NCBI GenBank assembly: GCA_021208265.1
Contig: JAJOJU010000028.1
Span: 1 to 53,165 of the forward strand
DNA length: 53,165 nucleotides
Origin: Alphaproteobacteria bacterium
Lineage (GTDB): Bacteria; Pseudomonadota; Alphaproteobacteria; Micavibrionales; Micavibrionaceae
Reading direction: 5' to 3'
Position 1 is the stretch's first letter, and every line of letters starts with the position of its first letter. The notes under the pieces were generated by a model. It worked only from the letters and a program-made list of their open reading frames with translations, did no database searches and was not told the DNA's origin. This document shows, piece by piece, positions 9,119-18,401 of this stretch. The translations under genes were made by a program, and so were the position numbers.

Positions 9119-9796
9119 ATGACAGGCGCTTATAACCATTTCCATCTTCCCCAGGCAGAGATATATGCCGTACGCCACGCTCAATCTTTAGGTCAGGTGG
9201 ACCGTTCCGCTTATTTATCACCCGGCGATCAGCTGATACCCCTGACAGATCTGGGCCATGAACAAGCCGATGAAACGGGGCTTATCTTGTCACAAAAATT
9301 TGCGGCTGCCGCCGCAGAAGAAGGCCGCCCGATCGTTATCCTGCACAGCACCTGCAAGCGCGCCACTCAAACCGCAGAAGGCATTCTTAAATCCTTTGCC
9401 GGGGCACAAATTGCTGCGGATGAACGCCTGGATAAACAGAAATTCGGGTTATTTAACGGGTTGTTCAGCACAGATGAGCGCCGGGCCGCCGATCCCGAAG
9501 CCTACGCGCGCTATGAGCTTGATCTTAAAAATCTGGGCCCGTTTTACACCCGCCCGCCACAAGGCGAGAGCATTTCCGATGTATTTGACCGCACAGCCTC
9601 ACTCCTGCAGGAAATTAAGGACAAACCAGCCATCTATATTCTCGTTACGCATGGCCTGCCCTATCTATGCGCGCAGGCTTACACTGACGGGCATGATGAA
9701 AACTGGATTCTGGAACGCGAAGACACGATAAAAAACTGTCAGATCACAAACCTCACGCCGCAAAACGAATCTTTGACCATTAAAGACTTCGCCTGA
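9119..9796 (+). CDS. Histidine phosphatase superfamily protein
   Basis: 225 aa. The catalytic RHA motif occurs at residues about 19-21 (YAVRHAQSLG), with the second conserved segment ILHSTCKRATQTAEG carrying the phosphate-binding Arg, and a late TH pair in LVTHGLPYLCAQAY carrying the second His. This is the phosphoglycerate mutase-like fold, in which the first His becomes phosphorylated. No membrane or export signal, so probably cytoplasmic. The substrate is unknown: sugar, nucleotide and protein phosphatases all share this pattern. Strong Shine-Dalgarno AGAGGAGG before ATG 9119. It sits with the broken methyltransferase inside an insertion between lptE and holA. Confidence 0.85.
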   Translation: MTGAYNHFHLPQAEIYAVRHAQSLGQVDRSAYLSPGDQLIPLTDLGHEQADETGLILSQKFAAAAAEEGRPIVILHSTCKRATQTAEGILKSFAGAQIAADERLDKQKFGLFNGLFSTDERRAADPEAYARYELDLKNLGPFYTRPPQGESISDVFDRTASLLQEIKDKPAIYILVTHGLPYLCAQAYTDGHDENWILEREDTIKNCQITNLTPQNESLTIKDFA

Positions 9797-9858
9797 CGAA
9801 GAAAAACTTCTAAAGAAGCCGCTTGAGAAGTTCCGCCGCGGCCTGCTAGTCTGGCCCT

Positions 9859-10876
9859 ATGAAACTCGCCTTTCGTGACATTGAACCTTTCGTGAAAAAA
9901 CCGGACCCTGCGGCGCGGGTGGTACTGGTTTACGGCCCCGATTCCGGGCTGATGAAAGAACGTGCCGCCCTGATCGGCAAAAGCGTGGTGGCTGACCTCA
10001 ATGACCCCTTTAACGTTGCGGTACTAAATGCCGATGATCTTGCGGAAGACCCCGCCCGGCTTTCCGATGAAGCTTCCGCCATGTCGATGATGGGCGCGAC
10101 CGGTTGGTGCGCGTTGAAAATGCGGCTGACAAGCTGGCCCCCCTTATCAAGGAATATCTCGCAAGCCCTAACCCGTCTGCGTTGATCGTGCTGGAGGCGG
10201 GGGAGCTTGGCCCTAAATCATCCCTACGCGCCTTGTGCGAAAAAGCCGCCAATGCCGCTGCCGTCCCCTGTTATGTGGAGGATGAGCGCGATATGGGCCG
10301 CCTGATCCGTGAAACACTGCAAGGCGCTGGCCTGACTGCTGAACCCGATGCCGTCACGGCTCTGGCTTCCGCCATTACCGGGAACCGCGCCAAGGCCCGG
10401 TCGGAACTGGAAAAGCTGATCACCTATAAGGGGCCGCAAAAATCACCCATCACGCTGGATGACATTATGGCCACATGCGCCGATGCCGGGGCGCAAGGGC
10501 TGGATGATCTGGTTTACGCCGTAGCAAACCGCGATTCAGGCCGTGCATTTAAATCATTCGAAACCCTGCAACAGGAAGGCGTGGCTTTGATTGCAATCTT
10601 GCGCGCGCTGCAAAACCATTCCGGAAATTACATCTGACGCAGGCCCACATGGCGGAAGGTATGCGGGTGGAAGAGGCAATGAAAAAACTCTCCCCGCCTA
10701 TATTCTTCAAACAGGAAGCCGCCTTCAAAAACCAGATTTCCCGACTGGCCGATGGATCATCTGGCGCATGTGCTGTCCCGCCTGTCGGAACTGGAAGGTC
10801 AGCCAAAAAAACGGGAATCCCGGCAGAAACCCTGACCGCTCAGGCTATATTGGGTCTTTCCGCCGCACGGCGTTAG
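9859..10876 (+). CDS. holA: DNA polymerase III subunit delta (clamp loader), frameshifted
   Basis: HolA is the clamp-loader subunit that opens the beta sliding clamp. The protein reads as MKLAFRDIEPFV...VVLVYGPDSGLMKERAAL, then VENAADKLAPLIKEYLA, the central ITGNRAKARSELEKL and DLVYAVANRDSGRAFK motifs, QNH(F)RKLHLTQAHMAEG, and the end TAQAILGLSAARR. About four single-base indels must be bridged: near 10095-10100 (missing base), 10617-10622 (TT where TTT fits), 10744 (extra A) and 10799-10803 (missing G). HolA is essential, so these are probably consensus errors. The total of about 339 aa is the normal length. It follows lptE in the conserved order and converges with parB (11 bp apart). Confidence 0.88.
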
Positions 10877-10886
10877 TTTTTTAAGA

Positions 10887-11840
10887 TTAGCCCATCAAGC
10901 GCTGTGATGCCGGGCGGGTGGAAAGCCGCTGTAAAAGCTCATCCAGCTGATCAAGATCCTTGAATTCAATGGTCAGCCTGCCTTTTTTGCCGTCACGGCT
11001 GTCAATATCGACGCTCATGCCCGGCGCCGCGGATAAATCCGCCTCCAGCAAAATCGTGTCCGGGTCTTTATTCCCGAAGGATTGCACATGGCCTTTATCC
11101 TCGCGCGGGTTCTTGCTCTTGCCGCTGCTGGATTTGCCGGAGCCCGCCAGCGCCTCCGCCTGCCGCACCGACATGGAACCCGCGATAATATCCGCCGCCA
11201 GCGCTTCAGGATTGTCAGATGTCGCAATCGCCCGCGCATGCCCGGCTGATAATTTACCATCGCGCACCATTTGCTGAATATTCGGGGAAAGCCCCAGCAA
11301 TCTCAGCATATTCGCCACATGCGGGCGGCTTTTACCTACGGCTTCCGCCACTTTTTCCTGCGTATAGCCAAAGCTTGCCATCATGTGGTCATAGCCATGC
11401 GCTTCATCAATGGGGTCCAGATCTTCGCGCTGCAGGTTTTCAATCAGCGCAATCTTGTATGACTCTTCCTCCCCGGCATCCAGGACGACCACCGGCACTT
11501 CGTGCAACATGGCTTTCTGGGCGGCGCGCCAGCGGCGTTCCCCGGCGATGATCTCATAGCGCGCATCTTTACCTTCCGAAAGCGGGCGTACGATAATGGG
11601 CTGCAGAATTCCATGCTCTTTAATTGACGCCGTCAATTCCGCCAAGGCCGTTTCATCGAAATGCTGGCGCGGCTGGTTTAAATGCGGGGCGATTTGCTCG
11701 ATCGGCAAGCTCTGGCGCTTTTTTCCGCTACCACTAACCTCTTCCGTTGCCACTGGGGGCAATGAGTCACCATCATCCTCAAACAGGGCATTTAAGCCCC
11801 GGCCCAGCCCGCGATTTTTGGGGTTCAATGTCTCATCCAT
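10887..11840 (-). CDS. parB: Chromosome partitioning protein ParB
   Basis: 317 aa. ParB binds parS, spreads as a CTP-dependent clamp and positions the origin region with ParA. In order: a short basic N-terminus with GLGRGLNALF (the ParA-stimulating region), the CTP-binding ParB/Srx domain with IAPHLNQPRQHFD and the motif AGERRWRAAQKA, the helix-turn-helix YTQEKVAEAVGKSRPHVANM, a linker rich in Ser/Lys/Gly, and the C-terminal dimerisation domain (LTIEFKDLDQLDELLQRL). It starts 1 bp after parA ends. Two perfect parS sites lie about 1.2 and 4.5 kb away. Confidence 0.96.
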   Translation of the reverse strand: MDETLNPKNRGLGRGLNALFEDDGDSLPPVATEEVSGSGKKRQSLPIEQIAPHLNQPRQHFDETALAELTASIKEHGILQPIIVRPLSEGKDARYEIIAGERRWRAAQKAMLHEVPVVVLDAGEEESYKIALIENLQREDLDPIDEAHGYDHMMASFGYTQEKVAEAVGKSRPHVANMLRLLGLSPNIQQMVRDGKLSAGHARAIATSDNPEALAADIIAGSMSVRQAEALAGSGKSSSGKSKNPREDKGHVQSFGNKDPDTILLEADLSAAPGMSVDIDSRDGKKGRLTIEFKDLDQLDELLQRLSTRPASQRLMG

Positions 11841-11841
11841 A

Positions 11842-12666
11842 TCAAGCGGCCTTTCTTACATGTTCGCGTTCGCGGCGAATGACCTCTTTCGCCAGATTGA
11901 TATAGGCCTTGGATCCCACGCATTTCATGTCATACACAATCGCGGGCAATCCGTATGATGGTGCTTCAGAAAGCCGCACGTTACGCGGGATAATCGTTTT
12001 ATAAACCTTGTCGCCAAAGTGACCGCGCACATCAGCCTCCACCGCGCCGGACAGGTTATTGCGGCGGTCCACCATGGTCAGCACCAACCCCTGAATTTCA
12101 AGGGCGGGATTGAACTTACCCTTCACACGCTCAATGGTCTTCACCAGCTGCGAAAGCCCTTCCAGCGCGTAAAATTCACATTGCAGCGGCACCAGAACCG
12201 CATCCGCCGCCACAAAAGCGTTCAGCGTAATCAAGCTCAAGGATGGCGGACAATCCATCAAAACATAATCGAAACCACTGGCATTGCTCAGCGCCGACTT
12301 CAAGCGCGATTCGCGCATTTCTGCCGTTACCAGCTCAATCTCCGCGCCCGCCAGATGCATTGATGACGGCACAATCGAAAGGCCCGGCACCTTGGTGGGC
12401 TGCACGGATGCCCGGAAAGCATCATCTTCGAAAAATAAATCATAGGCGCTATACGCCATACCGGAGCGCTTAACACCCAAACCGGTTGAGGCGTTGCCCT
12501 GCGGATCAAGGTCGATCAACAAAACCTTCTTCCCCACAGCCGCCAATGCGGTCGCCAGATTCACAGCCGTTGTGGTCTTTCCCACACCGCCTTTTTGATT
12601 AGCAATAGCCAGAATGCGGGGGCTGCCCACGGGTTTTGAGGTGATGTTTTGCATGGAATCGATCAT
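11842..12666 (-). CDS. parA: Chromosome partitioning ATPase ParA
   Basis: About 274 aa. Deviant Walker A ATPase that binds DNA nonspecifically and moves ParB-parS complexes. The Walker A box is NQKGGVGKTTTAVNLA, the A' region VLLIDLDPQGNAST and the Walker B region YVLMDCPPSLSL. I place the start at 12666 (MIDSMQNIT). ATG 12654 (MQNITSK) also fits the family, and the longest frame starts at 12711, which would overlap the rsmG end by 20 bp. No start has a strong Shine-Dalgarno. Operon with rsmG upstream and parB downstream. Confidence 0.95.
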   Translation of the reverse strand: MIDSMQNITSKPVGSPRILAIANQKGGVGKTTTAVNLATALAAVGKKVLLIDLDPQGNASTGLGVKRSGMAYSAYDLFFEDDAFRASVQPTKVPGLSIVPSSMHLAGAEIELVTAEMRESRLKSALSNASGFDYVLMDCPPSLSLITLNAFVAADAVLVPLQCEFYALEGLSQLVKTIERVKGKFNPALEIQGLVLTMVDRRNNLSGAVEADVRGHFGDKVYKTIIPRNVRLSEAPSYGLPAIVYDMKCVGSKAYINLAKEVIRREREHVRKAA

Positions 12667-12691
12667 GGGAAAACCCGCACGATTCGTCAAG

Positions 12692-13308
12692 TTAAATGGG
12701 GTTTTGCCCATCGTTTTTTAGGGGGCGTTTTTTCAGGGATGAAATTCTGAGTATGCGGGCCTTGCCATCCGTAACACTGGGAAAGGTTTCACAGTCAAAA
12801 TCAAATGCTGTGCGTGCGGCCGCGATCTCCTCTTCGGCCTTTTCACCCTTCATAAACACCATCTGCAAAGCCGGATTTTCTTCCGCCCACGGCCAGCACA
12901 GCGTCAACAATTTATCAAGCGACGCCAAGGCGCGTGCCGTAATAATATCCGGTGTCACAACATCATAGGCGTCTTCGATGCGGGCGGTATGAACGGTCAC
13001 AGGTGACAATGTTTCACGTGAAACATTTTTGAGGAATTGCCCCTTTTTATCGTCCGATTCTATCAGATGCACATCAACATCGGGTCGCAATATTGCAAGC
13101 ACCAGCCCCGGAAACCTGCACCGGACCCCAGATCCGCCAGCGTGAAAGCGCCATCAGGCAGATAATCCGCCACTTGCGCCGAATCGAGAAAATGCCGCTC
13201 CCACGCCGCCTCCAGCGTGCCGGGACTGACCAAATTTACAGCTTTCTGCCACTTGAGCAGCAACGCCTGATAAGCTTTCAGTTTTGCTTCGATATCAACG
13301 GAGATCAT
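12692..13308 (-). CDS. rsmG: 16S rRNA (guanine-N7)-methyltransferase RsmG (GidB), one frameshift
   Basis: Methylates G527 (E. coli numbering) of 16S rRNA using SAM. The N-terminal part reads MISVDIEAKLKAYQALLLKWQ...TLADLGSGAGF (SAM motif I), then the frame must shift by one near 13105-13112 (a CCGGGG run where CCCGGGG is expected) to continue PGLVLAILRPDVDVHLIESD and ...NVSRET. With the correction the protein is about 205 aa, the usual size. It begins 1 bp from the mnmG stop. The NVSRET stretch is encoded by a perfect parS site (13010-13025). Confidence 0.92.
13010..13025. promoter_or_regulatory. parS: parS centromere site 1
   Basis: TGTTTCACGTGAAACA, the exact 16-bp consensus palindrome for ParB binding, lies inside rsmG, where it encodes VSRET. 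It is about 1.2 kb from parB. ParB loads here and spreads to form the partition complex that marks the origin region. Confidence 0.95.
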
Positions 13309-15177
13309 CTACGCCGCTGCCTTGCCGCCGCGCTTAACGTAGCGGAGCAGCGCCACCACCGCCGCCGGGGTCACGCCGGGAATACGGGATGCCGCCCCCA
13401 GCGTGGCGGGCCGCGCCTGCTCCAGTTTTGCGCGCACCTCATTGGACAGACTGCCCACGGCTTTGTAGTCCAGATTATCAGGTATTTTCAGCGCCTCGTC
13501 TTTTCTAAACGCCTCAATATCCGCGTCATGGCGCCCGACATAACCGGCGTAAAGCGCATCAATTTCTACCTGCTCACGGATAGCGCCCGTTACACCACCT
13601 AACGCAGGCCAGATGGTTTGCAGCTGCTCCCAACCGATATGCGGGTAGGCCAGCAGATCAGAAACATTCCGGCGCACACCATCCTTATTGACGTTAATCC
13701 CCTGCTTTTCCAGCTCATTCGGTGTAGCAACCAGGTTTTTGACCAGCTGGCGGGCGGTTTCCAGCTGTACCGCCTTGGAAAGCCAGTGTTTTTTGCGCGC
13801 GCTGCCAATACAGCCAACACCAAGACCCAGATTTGTCAGGCGCTGATCGGCATTATCCGCACGCAGTTTTAAACGATATTCCGCACGTGATGTAAACATC
13901 CGGTAAGGCTCCGGTGCGCCGCGCGTGATGAGATCATCAATCAACACACCGATATAGGCATCCGCCCGGTCAAGCGTAAAGGTTTTACCCCCGGAATCCG
14001 CTTTCAGGGCGGCATTCAGCCCCGCCATCAACCCTTGCGCCGCGGCCTCTTCATACCCAGTTGTCCCATTAATCTGTCCCGCCAGAAACAATCCGCCTAT
14101 GCGCTTGCTTTCCAGCGTGTCTTTAAGGTCGCGCGGGTCGCAATAATCATATTCGATGGCATAGCCCCATTCCAAAACCTTTACGTTCTCAAGGCCTTCG
14201 ATGCTTCTTATATACTCATCCTGCACTTCGATGGGCAACGATGTTGAAATGCCATTGGGGTATACGGTGGGATCATCCAGCCCCTCCGGCTCCAGGAACA
14301 CCTGATGGCGGTCTTTGCCTTCAAAACGCTTGATTTTGTCTTCGATCGAGGGGCAATAACGTGGCCCCGTACCCTTGATCGCGCCGGAATACATGGCTGA
14401 TCGGTGAATATTATCGGCGATAATCTTGTGGGTCCGCTCGTTCGTATAGGTAATGTGGCAGGAAATCTGCGGCACGGTAATTTTTTCGGTTAAATCGGAG
14501 AAAGGCAGCGGCGGATCATCCCCTTTTTGCTCCTCTAAAATGCCCCAGTTGATCGTGCGGCCATCTAGCCGTGCCGGAGTTCCGGTTTTAAGGCGGCCCA
14601 AGGGAAATTGCAGCTTTTCCAGCGTTTGCGCGAGGCCCACGGAAGGTTTTTCGCCCACGCGCCCTGCCGGGATTTTCTCTTCGCCGCGGTGAATCAGCCC
14701 GCGCAAGAACGTGCCCGTGGTAATTACCACCGCGCCCGCCTTTATTTCCTCGCCGGAATTCGTGATAACGCCCTGCACGGAGCCATCATCCCCGATGATC
14801 AAATCCTCTGCACCGCCCTCCAGCATCGTCAAGTTGGGATAATCATTCAAAAGCGCCTGCATCGCCTCGCGGTATAACTTGCGGTCAGCCTGCGCGCGCG
14901 GGCCACGCACCGCCGGGCCTTTCGAAGCGTTTAACATACGGAACTGTATGCCCGCCTGATCAATCACCCGGCCCATAATGCCGTCCAGCGCATCAATCTC
15001 ACGCACCAGATGGCCCTTGCCGAGACCACCAATGGCAGGATTGCAGGACATGACGCCCACCGTTTCCAGTTTATGCGTCAGAAGTGCTGTTTTCGCGCCC
15101 ATGCGCGCGCTCGCTGCTGCCGCTTCACAGCCCGCGTGCCCTCCACCGATAACAATGACGTCAAAGCTTTTGCCCAT
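13309..15177 (-). CDS. mnmG: tRNA uridine-5-carboxymethylaminomethyl modification enzyme MnmG (GidA)
   Basis: 622 aa, full length. With MnmE it installs the cmnm5 group on wobble U34 of certain tRNAs. The N-terminal FAD-binding Rossmann motif is [21 protein letters not shown]. The two GidA signatures follow ([15 protein letters not shown] and [16 protein letters not shown]), and the C-terminal helical domain contacts MnmE and tRNA. The reading frame is intact. It lies in the classic order mnmE-mnmG-rsmG-parA-parB, all on the minus strand; mnmG and rsmG are immediately adjacent. Confidence 0.97.
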   Translation of the reverse strand: MGKSFDVIVIGGGHAGCEAAAASARMGAKTALLTHKLETVGVMSCNPAIGGLGKGHLVREIDALDGIMGRVIDQAGIQFRMLNASKGPAVRGPRAQADRKLYREAMQALLNDYPNLTMLEGGAEDLIIGDDGSVQGVITNSGEEIKAGAVVITTGTFLRGLIHRGEEKIPAGRVGEKPSVGLAQTLEKLQFPLGRLKTGTPARLDGRTINWGILEEQKGDDPPLPFSDLTEKITVPQISCHITYTNERTHKIIADNIHRSAMYSGAIKGTGPRYCPSIEDKIKRFEGKDRHQVFLEPEGLDDPTVYPNGISTSLPIEVQDEYIRSIEGLENVKVLEWGYAIEYDYCDPRDLKDTLESKRIGGLFLAGQINGTTGYEEAAAQGLMAGLNAALKADSGGKTFTLDRADAYIGVLIDDLITRGAPEPYRMFTSRAEYRLKLRADNADQRLTNLGLGVGCIGSARKKHWLSKAVQLETARQLVKNLVATPNELEKQGINVNKDGVRRNVSDLLAYPHIGWEQLQTIWPALGGVTGAIREQVEIDALYAGYVGRHDADIEAFRKDEALKIPDNLDYKAVGSLSNEVRAKLEQARPATLGAASRIPGVTPAAVVALLRYVKRGGKAAA

Positions 15178-15226
15178 GGGGAAGCTTTATACAGGAAAAG
15201 GCCCGAAAAATGCCAGAAATTAGTGA

Positions 15227-16551
15227 TTATTTCCCGATACAGAAGTCGCGGAAGATAACATCCAGCAAATCCTCCACATCCACGCGGCCAGTGATGCGGC
15301 CCAAGGCGCGGATGGCGAGGCGCAAATCCTCGGCTATCAGTTCGGGCAAGGGCGCGGTAGGCGCGCGGGCCAAGCAAACGAGCGCCTCCTCCAGCGCTGT
15401 GCGGTGGCGCTGACGGGTAAGAGAGGGGTTATCGGTGCGGACGCCCATTAAATCATGCAGGCGGGATTCAATGACCTTGAGAAGTTCATCCAGCCCCGCC
15501 CCGGTTTTGGCGGAAACGGCGATGCCGGGAGCAGAACCGCCGCCGGAGTCGGATTTATTGCTGACGGCCAGCGCCGTATCGTCCAGCAAATTCAGCGTAT
15601 GCGGGTCGGGCGTTTTTTCCGTGCCGTCAAACACCAGAAGTTTGATATCGGCCGATTCAGCCCGGGCCAGAGCGCGGCGAATGCCTTCGGATTCAATGGC
15701 TTCATGGCCTTCCGCTCCAATCTGATCAGGGCGCAGCCCGGCCGTATCCGCCAAAATCACGGGATAGCCTGCAATATCCAGATGCACTTCAATCACATCG
15801 CGCGTGGTGCCTGCCATGTCAGACACGATCGCCACATCGCGCTGGGCGAGAGCGTTTACGAGCGAAGACTTCCCGGCATTGGGCGCGCCCACCACGGCGA
15901 TTTGAATGCCGTCCCTTAATCTTTCGCCGCGGCGGTTATCGGCAAGATGGGCGGCGATATCATGGTGCAGGGCTTGGATTTCAGGGGCGAATTTCTGGGC
16001 GAGATCTTCCGGTAATCTTCATCCGGGAATTCGATTTCGGCTTCCATGTGGGCCAGCGTCGCTTTCAGTCGATCCGTCCAGCCTTGATAAAGTGTGCTTA
16101 AGCTGCCGGAGAGCTGTGAGAGGGCCTGCTGTTTTTGCAGCTCGGTTTCGGCATGGATGAGGTCAGCCACCGCTTCCGCTTCGGTGAGGTCAAGCTTGCC
16201 GTTTTCAAAGGCGCGGCGGGTGAATTCGCCGGGCTCCGCCAAACGGTGGTCCGGCAGAGCGGCAAGGGCGGAGAGCAGAGATTGCACCACCGCCCGCCCG
16301 CCGTGAACGGTATATTCCACACTATCTTCGCCCGTGAAACTGGCGGGGCCTTCGAAGAAAATGACGATACCGTGATCAATTGTTTCACGTGAAACACTAT
16401 CTGCCAGCCGGGCAAAAATCGCCTTGCGCGGCTCAATTTTGGAGCGGCCTGTCAGCGCCTTCAGGCCCTGTAACACATGTGGACCGGAAGCCCGGATAAC
16501 AGCCAAACCGGCCCGGCCCGGCGCCGTTGATAGCGCGTAGATTGTATCCAT
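15227..16551 (-). CDS. mnmE: tRNA modification GTPase MnmE (TrmE), one frameshift
   Basis: About 441 aa after joining two frames. The N-terminal part (MDTIYALSTAPGRAGLAVIR, GEFTRRAFENGKLDLTEAEA) is the folate-like formyl-binding and helical region. The frame shifts by one at 16009-16017, where GATTACCGG should read GATTTACCGG. The rest gives the G domain: P-loop GAPNAGKSS, G2 GTTRD, DTAGLR, then NKSD. The C-terminus is FCIGK, whose Cys is conserved in the family. With MnmG it modifies U34 of tRNA. The start ATG overlaps the stop of the upstream DUF6489 gene (TAATG). A perfect parS lies inside the N-terminal part. Confidence 0.94.
16381..16396. promoter_or_regulatory. parS: parS centromere site 2
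   Basis: A second perfect TGTTTCACGTGAAACA, inside mnmE, again encoding VSRET. It is 3.4 kb from the first site and about 4.5 kb from parB. Confidence 0.95.
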
Positions 16552-16804
16552 TAATCGGGGTCTTTATCACCGGGGGCCATGTGCCCCATTTGCTGCCAGA
16601 ACAGTTTTTGCATCTCGCTCCAGCTCTGGATTGTCAGTGGCAGCCATGTTTTGACCATGTTTCGGGATCAAGGCTGCGGATATTTTCCTGCATTTTCTTC
16701 TCGATCTCTTCCATCATGCGCTCCTGCAACGGGGCGACATCCGGAAGACCCATAAATGCGCGGGCCTCTTCGGGGGTGCATTCAATATTAACAGTTACTT
16801 TCAT
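16551..16804 (-). CDS. DUF6489 family protein, one frameshift
   Basis: Reading from ATG at 16804 gives MKVTVNIECTPEEARAFMGL, PDVAPLQERMMEEIEKKMQE and SLDPE. At about 16655-16664 one base is missing (GAAACATGG where GAAACCATGG fits), after which it continues TWLPLTIQSWSEMQKLF and ends GHMAPGDKDPD. The corrected length is about 84 aa. I recognise the pattern as DUF6489, a small alphaproteobacterial family of unknown function. The TAA stop overlaps the mnmE start (TAATG), so the two are probably translationally coupled. Without the correction the frame stops at 67 codons or fewer, so gene callers may miss it. Confidence 0.75.
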
Positions 16805-16865
16805 GGCGCTTGCCCTCCCGGCCTTGCGGTTTTAAGGTGTTGGAAAAATACCTAAGGAGAAAAGC

Positions 16866-17588
16866 ATGAGCACCGTAGAAATTCAAGCCCACGATGGGGG
16901 CAAGTTCAACGCCCATATCGTAATGCCCGACAAAACCCCGGCCGGCGCCGTGATTGTTATTCAGGAAATTTTCGGCATCAACCGCGATGTCCGCACAAAA
17001 TGCGAGGAAATGGCAGACCTGGGGTTTATCGGAATTGCCCCTGATTTGTTCTGGCGGATCAAGCCGGGGATTGAACTGTATGATTCCAATCCGGAGCAGC
17101 TGCAACGCGCTTTCCAGCTTTTTGGTGAATTTAATGTCGATCTGGGTATCAAGGATCTGCAATCCACACTTGAATTCATTCGCAAGCACCCGGATTGCAA
17201 CGGTCATGTCGGAACGGTGGGGTACTGTCTGGGCGGCAAGCTGGCATACATGCTGGCCGCAGCCTCCGACCTTGATGCCGCCGTCAGCTATTACGGCGTG
17301 GGGCTGGAAGCCATGCTGGACAAGGCAGGGCAAATTAAAGAGCCCATTTTGCTGCACATCGCCGGGAACGACCAGTTCGTGCCCAAAGACGCGCAAGATA
17401 AAATCATCGAAACGCTGAAAGATCACGACACAGCCGAAACTTTCCACTACCCCGGCATGGATCACGCTTTCGCGCGCCAAAACGGCATGCATTACAACGT
17501 AGAAGCCGCCAAGCTGGCAAATGAGCGCACAGCAACATTTCTACAAACATACTTGGATGGCGGCAAGGTCGCTAAATACGCCCATTAA
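16866..17588 (+). CDS. Dienelactone hydrolase family protein
   Basis: 240 aa, alpha/beta hydrolase related to carboxymethylenebutenolidase. The catalytic triad is visible: nucleophile Cys in GTVGYCLGGKLAY (about residue 123), Asp in HIAGNDQFVP, and His in YPGMDHAFARQ. The oxyanion-side motif IVIQEIFGINRDVR is also typical. Cytoplasmic, no signal peptide. Family members hydrolyse cyclic esters in aromatic degradation, but no other degradation gene is nearby, so the true substrate is unknown. Preceded by AAGGAGAAAAGC, a good ribosome site. Divergent from the DUF6489-mnmE operon. Confidence 0.9.
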   Translation: MSTVEIQAHDGGKFNAHIVMPDKTPAGAVIVIQEIFGINRDVRTKCEEMADLGFIGIAPDLFWRIKPGIELYDSNPEQLQRAFQLFGEFNVDLGIKDLQSTLEFIRKHPDCNGHVGTVGYCLGGKLAYMLAAASDLDAAVSYYGVGLEAMLDKAGQIKEPILLHIAGNDQFVPKDAQDKIIETLKDHDTAETFHYPGMDHAFARQNGMHYNVEAAKLANERTATFLQTYLDGGKVAKYAH

Positions 17589-17591
17589 GAA

Positions 17592-17648
17592 GCAAAAAGA
17601 GGGTCGCCCCCGGTCTGCTTTTGTGTGGAAAAGCAAACGGGAACGACC
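17592..17648 (-). terminator. Long hairpin terminator downstream of the 17.7-18.1 kb gene
   Basis: Paired arms GGTCG...CGACC (17602-17606 and 17644-17648), with inner CCCG/CGGG and TGCTTTT/AAAAGCA helices, form a 47-nt hairpin. On the minus strand it is followed by TTTTT, so it terminates the hypothetical gene upstream on that strand. It may also slow transcription from the hydrolase gene. Confidence 0.7.
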
Positions 17649-17700
17649 AGCTCATTTGAGGGACAAAAATAACCCCTCCCTTTTCCCCTAGGCAGGGATT

Positions 17701-18117
17701 TCAGGAGCAGGCTTGTGATCCGCGATCCTTGGAGAGGGACGCATTTCCGGGCGGTGTGAGGGCATACCGCATACCGAATGCAAACCCAAGGGCCGCAGCA
17801 GCCCCGGCGGAACGCCGGGTATCATCAACAGACCGCTTGAGAGGAGTGTGACGGACAGCTTCGAGCGTGTAAGCACAGCCTGCAGATGAATTCTTGTTAA
17901 GAGAAGCCGAAGCGGCGTCATCGCCCGCTTCCGGCTGCAATGTGTTGGCGAGCGTTACAGCGGTCATATCAGACGCATGCGTATGCTCAGGCTCCAGCGA
18001 CCATGCTGAGCCCGCAGCCAAAGAAATTGCCAATATAAATCCTGAAAAACCCAGCACCAGCTTAACCATGCAGGGACGCGCCGCGAACCGCGTGCGGTTT
18101 GATCCATCTAATCTCAT
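17701..18117 (-). CDS. Hypothetical membrane-anchored or secreted protein
   Basis: 138 aa. An N-terminal basic stretch is followed by a hydrophobic segment (residues about 20-40, KLVLGFSGFILAISLAAGSA), so it is a signal peptide or single anchor. The rest is low-complexity with a small hydrophobic patch (AAAALGFAFGMRYAL). The start at 18117 is supported by AAGGGTGG upstream. The last residues may be shifted: removing one C near 17755 gives a Pro-rich end (RPSPRIADHKPAPEIPA) stopping at 17688. No family recognised. Confidence 0.55.
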   Translation of the reverse strand: MRLDGSNRTRFAARPCMVKLVLGFSGFILAISLAAGSAWSLEPEHTHASDMTAVTLANTLQPEAGDDAASASLNKNSSAGCAYTLEAVRHTPLKRSVDDTRRSAGAAAALGFAFGMRYALTPPGNASLSKDRGSQACS

Positions 18118-18401
18118 AATTCCACCCTTTTCGCTTTTCAGACAAAGCAAGCCCCAACCCGAAAGAGGCCTTCTGATACATTTCAAATTTTTGATAATGC
18201 CGCTTACCCAAAACCCGCGGCTTTTTATGAACCCTATACTCTTATTTCAGCACGGATAAATTATTATGGCAAATACTTTCGTTTCGAATTTCTTATACTT
18301 TTTCCTAAAATTCTAGGGAATTACGCCCAAAGTATAGGGCAGTTTCCTTTAAGCCTGCGTTCTGCCATACTTGGGACGTAGAATAACAACGGCGCATTCC
18401 C

